A DNA stretch of 7,864 nt from JBGVSA01 sp047605765 (GTDB lineage: Bacteria; Pseudomonadota; Gammaproteobacteria; Burkholderiales; Rhodocyclaceae). Position numbers and translations under genes: made by a program. Below, piece by piece: positions 1 through 6,174 of the stretch. Under the pieces are notes generated by a model, which saw only the letters and a list, made by a program, of their open reading frames with translations, was not told the DNA's origin and searched no databases. The stretch is taken from contig JASGFB010000154.1 of assembly GCA_047605765.1 (NCBI GenBank), positions 1 through 7,864 on the forward strand. The letters are read 5' to 3'. Positions within the stretch are counted from its first letter, which is position 1. The number at the start of each line of letters is the position of its first letter.

Positions 1-1055
1 ACCTTCAATTGCGAGGGGATCACGCGCACGCGCGCGCCCTCCGCCAGATTCAGCTCACTGACGCGCTGGCGGGCCAGTTCCACCTCGACGATGGCTGGCG
101 CGCCGCTGGCCGGCGCACCAGCCAACTCGACCCGCGCCACCGGACCAAAACTGAGGATGCGCGTGACCTGCGCGGCGATGCCGGCGGCCTGGCCGAAGTC
201 GGGAACGATGTCCAGCTCGTGCGGCCGCGCAAAGGCGATGATGTCGGCGCCTTGCGTCAATGCCGGTTCGCTGTGCGGATGGGCGTGGCCGGCCACATTC
301 ACGTGCTCGCCATCGACGCGCCCATGGAACAGGTTCACCGAGCCGAGGAAGCCGTACACAAAAGGCGTGGCAGGCGCTTCATACACCTCGTTGGGCGTGC
401 CGATCTGTTCGACGCGCCCACGGTTCATCAGCACCACACGATCAGAGACCTCCAGGGCCTCTTCCTGGTCGTGGGTCACGAAGATGCTGGTGATGTGCAA
501 CTCGTCGTGCAGGCGACGCAGCCAGCGGCGCAGTTCCTTGCGCACCTTGGCGTCGAGCGCCCCGAAGGGTTCGTCCAGCAGCAGCACGCGCGGCTCGACC
601 GCCAGCGCGCGCGCCAGGGCGATGCGCTGACGCTGCCCGCCCGACAGTTGCGAGGGGAAGCGATCGGCCAGCCAATCGAGCTGCACCAGTTCCAGCAGTT
701 CGAGCACCTTCTTGCGGATCACCGCTTCGGAGGGACGCTGGTTGCGCGGCTTGACGCGCAGCCCGAAGGCCACGTTGTCGTACACCGACATGTGGCGGAA
801 CAGCGCGTAGTGCTGGAACACGAAACCGACCTGGCGTTCGCGCACGTGGGTATCGGAGGCGTCCTCGCCTTCCAGCAGCACGCGCCCGGCGTCGGCGTGT
901 TCAAGGCCGGCGATGATGCGCAGCAGCGTGGTCTTGCCGCAGCCCGACGGCCCCAGCAGCGCCACCAGTTCGCCCGACGGAAAGTCGAGTGTCACGTTGT
1001 CCAGCGCAGTGAAGGAGCCGAACTGCTTGCGGATGTTTTCTACCTTGATGCTCAT
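1..1055 (-). CDS. cysA: Sulfate/thiosulfate ABC importer, ATP-binding subunit (3' end cut by window edge)
   Basis: This is the ATPase that powers sulfate/thiosulfate uptake; two copies sit on the cytoplasmic face of the CysT-CysW channel. The sequence reads 351 codons from ATG at 1055 to the left edge without a stop. Since the family is about 350-365 residues long, only a few codons are missing. Visible motifs are Walker A GPSGCGKT (residues 35-42, Lys41), Q-loop Gln81, signature LSGGQ (137-141), Walker B LLLDEP with Asp161/Glu162, and H-loop His195 in FVTHDQEEA. Residues from about 235 on form the regulatory C-terminal domain of the CysA/TOBE type (ARPHELDI around 275-283). The start fits the family's N-terminus (MSIKVENIRKQFG), but the Shine-Dalgarno is weak (GAGAG about 8 bases upstream), so translation may be helped by coupling to cysW 29 bases upstream. 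Family assignment is firm. CysA rather than another ABC importer ATPase follows from the adjacent cysT and cysW. Confidence 0.96.
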   Translation of the reverse strand, partial: MSIKVENIRKQFGSFTALDNVTLDFPSGELVALLGPSGCGKTTLLRIIAGLEHADAGRVLLEGEDASDTHVRERQVGFVFQHYALFRHMSVYDNVAFGLRVKPRNQRPSEAVIRKKVLELLELVQLDWLADRFPSQLSGGQRQRIALARALAVEPRVLLLDEPFGALDAKVRKELRRWLRRLHDELHITSIFVTHDQEEALEVSDRVVLMNRGRVEQIGTPNEVYEAPATPFVYGFLGSVNLFHGRVDGEHVNVAGHAHPHSEPALTQGADIIAFARPHELDIVPDFGQAAGIAAQVTRILSFGPVARVELAGAPASGAPAIVEVELARQRVSELNLAEGARVRVIPSQLK

Positions 1056-1084
1056 GACATGGTCTCTCGATGTCTGTCGGGGCC

Positions 1085-1981
1085 TTACTCGGGCCGCCCG
1101 TTGTCGTCGGTGGCCTGGCGCTGGGCCTGCCACTGCACGTATGACTTGATCACCAGCGTCACCAGCGCCAGCAGCGCCAGCAGCGAGGCCACCGCGAAGG
1201 CGGCCTGGAACTGGTATTCGTTGTAGAGGATTTCGACCTGCAAGGGCATGGTGTTGGTGACGCCGCGAATGTGGCCGGACACCACCGACACCGCACCGAA
1301 CTCGCCCATGGCGCGCGCGTTGCACAGCACCACCCCGTAGATCAGACCCCACTTGATGTTGGGGACCGTCACCTTCCAGAAGGTCTGCCAGCCCGACGCG
1401 CCCAGCACCACCGAGGCTTCTTCCTCTTCCTTGCCCTGCGCCTGCATCAGCGGAATCAGCTCGCGCGCCACGAAGGGGAAGGTCACGAAGACCGTGGCGA
1501 GCACGATGCCGGGCACGGCGAAGACGATCTTGATGTCGTGATCCGACAGCCATGGCCCCCACCAGCCCTGGGCACCGAACAGCAGCACATACACCAGGCC
1601 GGCGATGACGGGCGACACCGAGAACGGCAGGTCGATCAGCGTCACCAGGAACTGCTTGAACGGAAACTCGAACTTGGCGATGGCCCACGCCGCCGCCACG
1701 CCGAACACCAGGTTGAGCGGCACCGCGACGATGGCGGCCAGCAGGGTCAGCTTGATCGCCTCCCACGCCTCTTCGTTGGCCAGCGAGGCCAGGTACGCCT
1801 GCCAGCCCTTGGAGAGCGCCTGCGTAAACACGATCAGCAGCGGCAGCAGCAGGAACACCGCGAAGAACGTCAGCGACACGCCGATGATGGTCCACTTGAC
1901 CCATGGCGCCTCACGCGTGGCCGGATTGGTTTCGTAGTAGTCCTGGGCGGCGCCCAGGCTCATGCTGGTGGCACCGGCCAT
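1085..1981 (-). CDS. cysW: Sulfate/thiosulfate ABC importer, permease subunit CysW
   Basis: One of the two inner-membrane permeases that form the sulfate channel with CysT. The 298-residue product has a cytoplasmic N-terminus, a first membrane helix at about 31-53, and further hydrophobic segments at about 79-102, 113-135, 156-173, 211-224 and 260-282. The binding-protein-dependent permease (EAA) loop that docks onto CysA lies at about 187-212, with Glu/Ala then Gly at 194. The stretch SVSPVIAGLVYVLLFG and the segment GHIRGVTNTMPLQVEILYNEY are typical of CysW. I chose ATG at 1981 over an in-frame ATG at 2014. The former overlaps the cysT stop by one base (TAATG), which implies translational coupling, and a GGGAGGG purine run lies about 8 bases upstream. 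The longer form would add 11 residues (MERAPHREGCV) that look like the tail of cysT read out of frame. An internal ATG at residue 7 is a less likely alternative. Confidence 0.95.
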   Translation of the reverse strand: MAGATSMSLGAAQDYYETNPATREAPWVKWTIIGVSLTFFAVFLLLPLLIVFTQALSKGWQAYLASLANEEAWEAIKLTLLAAIVAVPLNLVFGVAAAWAIAKFEFPFKQFLVTLIDLPFSVSPVIAGLVYVLLFGAQGWWGPWLSDHDIKIVFAVPGIVLATVFVTFPFVARELIPLMQAQGKEEEEASVVLGASGWQTFWKVTVPNIKWGLIYGVVLCNARAMGEFGAVSVVSGHIRGVTNTMPLQVEILYNEYQFQAAFAVASLLALLALVTLVIKSYVQWQAQRQATDDNGRPE

Positions 1982-2814
1982 TACACAGCCCTCCCGATGC
2001 GGCGCGCGCTCCACGCTTGCAGCCCGTTGATGAGGAACAGCAGGACGAACGAGAACACCAGCATGACGGCGGCGATGGCGGTGGCGCCCGCGTAGTCATA
2101 CTGCTCCAGCCGCGTGATGATCATCAGCGGCGTGATCTCGGACACCATCGGGATGTTGCCGGCGATGAAGATCACCGAGCCGTATTCACCGACGGCGCGC
2201 GCAAAGGCCAGCGCAAAGCCCGTCAGCAGCGCCGGCAGGATGAGCGGCAGAATCACCAGGCGGAAGGTCTGCCAGCGCTGCGCGCCCAAGCTGGCGGCGG
2301 CTTCTTCCAGCTCGGTCTCGAGGTCTTCGAGGATCGGCTGCACGGTGCGCACCACGAAGGGCAGACCGATGAACACCAGGGCCAGCAACACCCCCCAGCG
2401 CGTATAGGCGATCTTCACGTCGTAGGGCGCGAACCAGCTACCGACCCAGCCATTGGGCGAATAGATCGAAGCCAGCGCGATCCCGGCCACCGCCGTGGGC
2501 AGCGCGAAGGGCAGATCGACCAGCGCGTCGATGATCTTCTTGCCGGGGAAGCGATAACGCACCAGCGCCCAGGCCAGCAGCAGGCCGAATACGGTATTGA
2601 TGGTCGCCGCCAGCAGCGAGGCGCCGAAGGACAACTTGTAGGAAGCCACCACGCGCGAGGACAGCACAACGCGGGTGAATTGCTCCCAATCCAGCGAACT
2701 GGTCTTGATGAACACCGCCGACAGCGGAATCAGGACCATCAACGACAGATAGACGAGGGTGTAGCCCAGCGACAGTCCAAAGCCAGGCAGCACGCGAGCC
2801 TTACGCGCGGCCAT
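1981..2814 (-). CDS. cysT: Sulfate/thiosulfate ABC importer, permease subunit CysT (CysU)
   Basis: Partner permease of CysW and first gene of this cys operon. The 277-residue product has hydrophobic segments at about 15-36, 62-86, 103-119, 141-158, 187-206 and 243-266. The EAA loop (EAAASLGA at 171-178, continuing to LPLILP at 189-194) docks onto the ATPase. The pieces LPFALPTAVAGIAL (101-114) and ARAVGEYGSVIFIAGN (205-220) are characteristic CysT sequence. ATG at 2814 is chosen because a perfect AGGAGG lies five bases upstream. An in-frame ATG at 2880 would add 22 residues (MEQSCFQSP...) that contain three cysteines and have no Shine-Dalgarno. In many relatives the periplasmic binding protein gene (sbp or cysP) precedes cysT, but here an aminotransferase gene does. 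Such operons are usually activated by the LysR-type regulator CysB when cysteine is scarce; I infer the same here but did not see a proven site. Confidence 0.95.
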   Translation of the reverse strand: MAARKARVLPGFGLSLGYTLVYLSLMVLIPLSAVFIKTSSLDWEQFTRVVLSSRVVASYKLSFGASLLAATINTVFGLLLAWALVRYRFPGKKIIDALVDLPFALPTAVAGIALASIYSPNGWVGSWFAPYDVKIAYTRWGVLLALVFIGLPFVVRTVQPILEDLETELEEAAASLGAQRWQTFRLVILPLILPALLTGFALAFARAVGEYGSVIFIAGNIPMVSEITPLMIITRLEQYDYAGATAIAAVMLVFSFVLLFLINGLQAWSARRIGRAV

Positions 2815-2819
2815 GACGG

Positions 2820-2825
2820 CCTCCT
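2820..2825 (-). promoter_or_regulatory. Strong Shine-Dalgarno that fixes the cysT start
   Basis: AGGAGG on the minus strand, five bases before ATG 2814. It is the best ribosome-binding site in the window and selects this start over the in-frame ATG at 2880. Confidence 0.85.
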
Positions 2826-2833
2826 GCGCGAGG

Positions 2834-2854
2834 GTGCCGGCGCACGGCCGGCAC
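2834..2854 (-). repeat. GC-rich perfect inverted repeat in the cysT leader
   Basis: GTGCCGGC and GCCGGCAC form an 8-bp perfect stem with a five-base loop, ending eight bases before the cysT Shine-Dalgarno. There is no following U-tract on either strand, so it is not an intrinsic terminator. It may tune translation or mRNA stability of cysT. It may instead be a REP-like palindrome: its core CCGGC..ACGGCCGG closely resembles the palindrome at 7839-7853. Confidence 0.5.
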
Positions 2855-2920
2855 GGGGACTGAAAACATGACTGCTCCATCCAAAGTGAATGGCAGTCAG
2901 TCTATGGCGTCGCCTTTGTG

Positions 2921-2956
2921 AAAATAAATAATAAAAGATGCGTCGCTTATTCTTTA
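2921..2956 (-). promoter_or_regulatory. Candidate promoter/operator region of the cysTWA operon
   Basis: An AT-rich island in otherwise very GC-rich DNA. On the minus strand a -10-like TATTAT lies at 2928-2933. Only a poor -35 (TTAAAG or TAAAGA, spacing 17-18) precedes it, as expected for an activator-dependent promoter. A dyad AATAA-N12-TTATT spans 2930-2951 and could be a LysR-type (CysB-like) contact, but it overlaps the proposed -10, so one of the two readings may be wrong. The predicted transcript would have a leader of roughly 105 bases before cysT. This is inference from base composition and position. Confidence 0.35.
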
Positions 2957-3012
2957 AAGTGCAATAGCGATAGGGCCACGCTTTCGCCGAACACTCATTG
3001 ACGCAAATGAAT

Positions 3013-4164
3013 CTATGTTCGCAGCGCCGCGAGCCGATCGGAGGCCGCGCGCAAGGTGTCGTCCCGCTTGGCAAAGCAGAAGCGCACCACGCGCTCATCA
3101 CGCCCATCGGCGTAGAACGCCGACACCGGAATGCACGCCACGCCGGCCGTTTCGGTAAGCCAGCGCGCAAAGGCCTGATCGCCCAGGTCATCACGCAAAG
3201 CGTCGTAGCGCGCCAACTGGAAATACGTGCTGCGGCTGGGCACCAGCTCGAAACCCGCTGCGCGCAGGCCCTGCGCCAGCAGATCGCGCTTGGCTTCGAA
3301 GAAGGCCGGCAAGCCCTGCCAGCGCGTGGGATCGGCCAGATGCTCGGCCAGCGCGCGCTGCGAGGGATGGTGAACGCAGAACACCAGGAATTGATGCAGC
3401 TTGCGAAACTCGGTCGTCAGCGCCGGCGGCGCCACACAGTAGCCGATCTTCCAGCCGGTGGCGTGGTAGGTCTTGCCGAACGAGTACACGACGAAACTGC
3501 GTGCGCGCAGCGCGGGGTGCGACAAGGCGCTGTGATGCACGAGGCCGTCGTACACGAGATGTTCATAGACCTCGTCGGCCATCACGTAGAGATCGTGACG
3601 GACCACCAGCGCCGCCAGGGCTTCGATGTCGTCCCGCGAAAAAACGCTGGTGGCCGGATTGTTGGGGTTGTTCACCAAAATCATGCGCGTGCGCGGCGTC
3701 ACCGCCGCTTCGACGCGCGCCCAATCCACCGCGAAATCCGGCCCGCTCAGCGGCACATGCACAGGCACCGCGCCCTGAGCCCGGATCGCCGGCGCGTACG
3801 AATCATACGAAGGGTCCAGCACGAGGGCTTCGTCGCCTGCATGCAGCACGGCGGCGATGGCGGTGAAGATGGCTTGCGTGGCACCGGCGGTGACGGTGAT
3901 CTCACTGTCGGCGTCAACCTGCACGCCACGGCTGGCGGCAATCTTGGCGGCGATGCCCTGGCGCAGGGCCGGCAACCCGGCCATGGGCGCGTACTGGTTA
4001 TGCCCCTCGTGGGCCGCGCGCGCCAGCGCGTCGAGCAGCGCGGGGTCGCACGGGTAATCGGGGAACCCCTGCGACAGATTGATGGCGCCCAGCTCGGCAG
4101 CAAGCTGGCTCATGACGGTGAAGATCGTCGTGCCGACGTCCGGCAGTTTGGATTGCAGGCTCAT
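3013..4164 (-). CDS. ybdL: PLP-dependent aminotransferase, YbdL-type methionine aminotransferase
   Basis: A cytosolic fold-type I (class I/II) aminotransferase, 383 residues. Its closest remembered relative is E. coli YbdL, which prefers methionine and, to a lesser degree, histidine and phenylalanine. Shared blocks include SKLPxxGTTIF (5-15), INLSQGFPD (28-36), NQYAPM (56-61), ITVTAGAT (89-96), DPSYDSYAPAI (117-127) and SFGKTYHATGWKIGYCVAP (228-246). Lys231 should carry PLP as the Schiff base. Asn169 in NNPNNP, and Asp197 and Tyr200 in ADEVYEH, contact the cofactor, and Arg361 (RFCFAK) should bind the substrate carboxylate. ATG at 4164 matches the family N-terminus. A GTG at 4206 would add 14 unmatched residues (MVCLRPG...) and would lie upstream of the likely promoter. 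There is no clear Shine-Dalgarno. It stands alone between the cys and oxidase-assembly operons. A role in methionine salvage or keto-acid metabolism would fit the sulfur neighbourhood but is not shown by it. A closely related kynurenine/glutamine transaminase activity is the main alternative. Confidence 0.9.
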   Translation of the reverse strand: MSLQSKLPDVGTTIFTVMSQLAAELGAINLSQGFPDYPCDPALLDALARAAHEGHNQYAPMAGLPALRQGIAAKIAASRGVQVDADSEITVTAGATQAIFTAIAAVLHAGDEALVLDPSYDSYAPAIRAQGAVPVHVPLSGPDFAVDWARVEAAVTPRTRMILVNNPNNPATSVFSRDDIEALAALVVRHDLYVMADEVYEHLVYDGLVHHSALSHPALRARSFVVYSFGKTYHATGWKIGYCVAPPALTTEFRKLHQFLVFCVHHPSQRALAEHLADPTRWQGLPAFFEAKRDLLAQGLRAAGFELVPSRSTYFQLARYDALRDDLGDQAFARWLTETAGVACIPVSAFYADGRDERVVRFCFAKRDDTLRAASDRLAALRT

Positions 4165-4172
4165 GGCGCCGC

Positions 4173-4201
4173 AGTATCGCAGCGCGCCGGGCCGAAGACA
4201 A
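4173..4201 (-). promoter_or_regulatory. Candidate sigma-70 promoter of ybdL, close to the start codon
   Basis: On the minus strand TTGTCT (4196-4201) and GATACT (4173-4178) are separated by exactly 17 bases; each matches four of six consensus positions. A start point 6-8 bases below the -10 would be at about 4165-4167, i.e. one to three bases before, or at, the ATG (4164). This would make the mRNA leaderless or nearly so, in line with the missing Shine-Dalgarno. Confidence 0.45.
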
Positions 4202-4255
4202 ACCACGTCTGTGCATATGCTTAGGCGCCATTGTGCAAAGCCGGCGCTGCAACCG

Positions 4256-5164
4256 TCACAGCGCGTAGTGATCGATCAACAGGGCCGCGAAGAGCAGCGA
4301 CAGATAAAGGATCGAATAACGGAACGTACGACGGGCCAGTTCGTCGCTGTAGTGCCGATGCAGACGCCACGCGTAGCGGATGAACACCGCGTTGAGCACT
4401 GCGGCGGCGGCCAGGTACAGCGCCCCGCTCATGCGCGTGGCATAGGGCAGCAAGGTCACGCCGGCCAGGATGAACGTGTACAACAACACTTGCAGACGCG
4501 TGTAGGCCGAACCATGCGTCACCGGCAGCATGGGCAGACCGGCGCGCGCGTACTCGCGCGTGCGGTACAGGGCCAGGGCCCAGAAGTGCGGTGGTGTCCA
4601 CGCGAAGATGATGAGAAACAGCAGCAAGGCATCGTGCGACACCTGCCCGGTCACCGCCGCCCAGCCCAGCACCGGCGGCATGGCACCGGAAGCGCCGCCG
4701 ATCACGATGTTCTGCGGCGTGCGCGGCTTGAGCACCACGGTGTAGATGACGGCGTAGCCCACGAAGGTCGCCAGCGTGAGCCAGGCGGTGAGCGGATTGA
4801 CGCCGTGATACAGGATCGACAGCCCCGCCCCGCCGAGCACGCCCGACAATGCCAGTGTCTCGAAGGCACCGATCTCGCCGCGCGGCAGCGGGCGGGCGCG
4901 GGTGCGCGCCATCACGCCGTCGATCTTCTGTTCGATCAGGCAATTGACGGCGGCGGCGGCGGCGGCCACCGCGCCGATACCGAGCGTCGCCAGCAGCACC
5001 GTGGCCAGCGGCGGTAAGCCGTCGGGCACGGCGAGGAACATGCCGATCACGGCACAGAACACGATCAGGCTGTTGACGCGCAACTTGGTCAGGGCGAGAT
5101 AAGCCCGCGCATGGGAACGCAGCCGTTGGGCGGCACCCTGGTACTCAAGCGGGAAGACGTTCAC
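4256..5164 (-). CDS. cyoE: Protoheme IX farnesyltransferase (heme O synthase)
   Basis: An integral membrane prenyltransferase of the UbiA family, also called CtaB. It adds farnesyl from farnesyl diphosphate to heme B to give heme O, the substrate of CtaA next door. The 302-residue length is normal. The first prenyl-diphosphate/Mg site is NCLIEQKIDGVMARTRARPL (74-93; Asn74, Asp82, Arg87). YTVVLKPRTPQNIVIGGASGAMPPVLGW (141-168) and AWTPPHFWALALY (188-200) are further CyoE hallmarks. About eight or nine hydrophobic segments are visible. GTG at 5164 is preferred: AAGGAG lies six bases upstream, and the resulting start overlaps the end of ctaA by 20 bases, suggesting coupling. The ATG at 5203 would overlap ctaA by 59 bases and add a hydrophilic MCAPCKRNDKEPG. 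One oddity is LTKLRV at residues 25-30, where most family members I recall have LTKPRV. The usual downstream sco/senC gene of Burkholderiales is absent; ybdL follows after about 90 bases. Confidence 0.95.
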   Translation of the reverse strand: MNVFPLEYQGAAQRLRSHARAYLALTKLRVNSLIVFCAVIGMFLAVPDGLPPLATVLLATLGIGAVAAAAAAVNCLIEQKIDGVMARTRARPLPRGEIGAFETLALSGVLGGAGLSILYHGVNPLTAWLTLATFVGYAVIYTVVLKPRTPQNIVIGGASGAMPPVLGWAAVTGQVSHDALLLFLIIFAWTPPHFWALALYRTREYARAGLPMLPVTHGSAYTRLQVLLYTFILAGVTLLPYATRMSGALYLAAAAVLNAVFIRYAWRLHRHYSDELARRTFRYSILYLSLLFAALLIDHYAL

Positions 5165-6173
5165 GCCAGGCTCCTTGTCGTTGCGTTTGCATGGCGCGCA
5201 CACCCTGTGCTGCGCCGACCCGATAATTGACGCCGACCACCACCATCATCAGCAAGGCCGCCCCTGCGTTGTGAGCGACCGCCAACGCCAGCGGCAAGCT
5301 GAACAGCACATTGGCGATCCCCAAGGCGATCTGCGCCAACACGGCACCGATCAGCAGCGCACCGTGGCCGCGCAGGGCACGCTCGGCGACCAGGCGCGCG
5401 CCGAACACCAGCAGATAGAGCCCCACCACCACCGCCCCCACGCGATGCGTCCAGTGAATGGCGGTAAGCGCGGCGAACGGCAGGCGGTCGCCGTCGGCGG
5501 TATGGCCCAGGTCGCGCGTCAGGTGAAAACCGTGATCGAAATCCATGTTGGCCGGCACCCATTGCGCCTGGCAGGTCGGCAGATCCGGGCAGGCCATGGC
5601 CGCATAGTTGGTCGACACCCAGCCGCCCAACGCGATCTGCGCCACCAGCAGCACCAGCGCCAGGCGCGCCGCCCAGGCCATCCCGCGCGACACCGCCAGA
5701 CGGGCCACGCCGCGCTCGCGCAGCACCATCCACATCAGACACGCCAGCACCGTCATGCCGCCCAGCAAATGCGAGGTGACGATGGCCGGTTTGAGCAGCA
5801 GGGTGACCGTCCATTTGCCGAGCAGGCCCTGGAACACCACCACGCCGACCAACGCCCACGCCATCCAGGGCACAGCCCCCGTCTTGCGCCAGCGCCGCCA
5901 CGCCATGACGGCCAGGGCCACGATCAACACGCCAAGGGTGCTGGCGATGTAGCGATGGGTCATCTCCTTCCAGGCCTTGGGCATGGACACCCAGCCGTGC
6001 GGATCGGCGGCATGGCGCGCGGTGATTTCGTCCTCGGCGTGCGCCGGGCTGATCTGGCCATAGCAGCCGGGCCAGTCGGGGCACCCCAGGCCGGCATCGG
6101 ACAGGCGCACGTAGGCACCGAAGACGATCACCACGAGGGTCAGCAACAGAGCGGCGAGCGAGAGCGTGCGCAT
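5145..6173 (-). CDS. ctaA: Heme A synthase (COX15/CtaA family)
   Basis: A membrane enzyme that oxidises the C8 methyl of heme O to a formyl group, giving heme A for aa3-type cytochrome c oxidase. The 342-residue product shows the two-fold pseudo-symmetric four-helix architecture of the family, with eight hydrophobic segments. Heme-ligand histidines are visible as His73 (EMTHRYIAS), His135 (VTSHLLGG), His243 (IHWTHRVGA; His240 nearby) and His301 (AVAHNAGAA). Both halves keep a periplasmic cysteine pair: Cys31/Cys37 in CPDWPGC and Cys195/Cys201 in CPDLPTC. ATG at 6173 follows the stop of the SCO-like gene after a single base (TGA C ATG), so translation is probably coupled. Its 3' end overlaps cyoE by 20 bases. 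No clear independent Shine-Dalgarno is visible (only a purine-poor tract within the upstream gene's end), again consistent with coupling. Confidence 0.95.
   Translation of the reverse strand: MRTLSLAALLLTLVVIVFGAYVRLSDAGLGCPDWPGCYGQISPAHAEDEITARHAADPHGWVSMPKAWKEMTHRYIASTLGVLIVALAVMAWRRWRKTGAVPWMAWALVGVVVFQGLLGKWTVTLLLKPAIVTSHLLGGMTVLACLMWMVLRERGVARLAVSRGMAWAARLALVLLVAQIALGGWVSTNYAAMACPDLPTCQAQWVPANMDFDHGFHLTRDLGHTADGDRLPFAALTAIHWTHRVGAVVVGLYLLVFGARLVAERALRGHGALLIGAVLAQIALGIANVLFSLPLALAVAHNAGAALLMMVVVGVNYRVGAAQGVRAMQTQRQGAWRERLPA
5171..5176 (-). promoter_or_regulatory. Shine-Dalgarno selecting the GTG start of cyoE
   Basis: AAGGAG on the minus strand, six bases before GTG 5164 and inside the open upstream extension. 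It supports a GTG start over the in-frame ATG at 5203. Confidence 0.75.
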
Positions 6174-6174
6174 G

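Noticed and set aside
9..1226. 405-codon plus-strand reading frame opposite cysA
   Set aside because: It lies antisense to a complete, motif-rich cysA and is full of His, Arg, Gln and Gly, the usual product of an open mirror frame in high-GC DNA.
2834..2854. Intrinsic terminator or attenuator in the cysT leader
   Set aside because: The stem is strong but no U-tract follows on either strand, so it cannot be called an intrinsic terminator.
1903..2871. Long plus-strand frame opposite cysW/cysT
   Set aside because: Rich in Gln, His, Arg and Asp, no domains, and antisense to the permease genes.
2998..4224. 408-codon plus-strand reading frame opposite ybdL
   Set aside because: Antisense shadow of a well-conserved aminotransferase; no recognisable domain and strongly biased composition.
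4214..4255. Rho-independent terminator after cyoE
   Set aside because: Only a 5-bp GCGCC/GGCGC pairing with a 13-base loop and no T-run; too weak to call.
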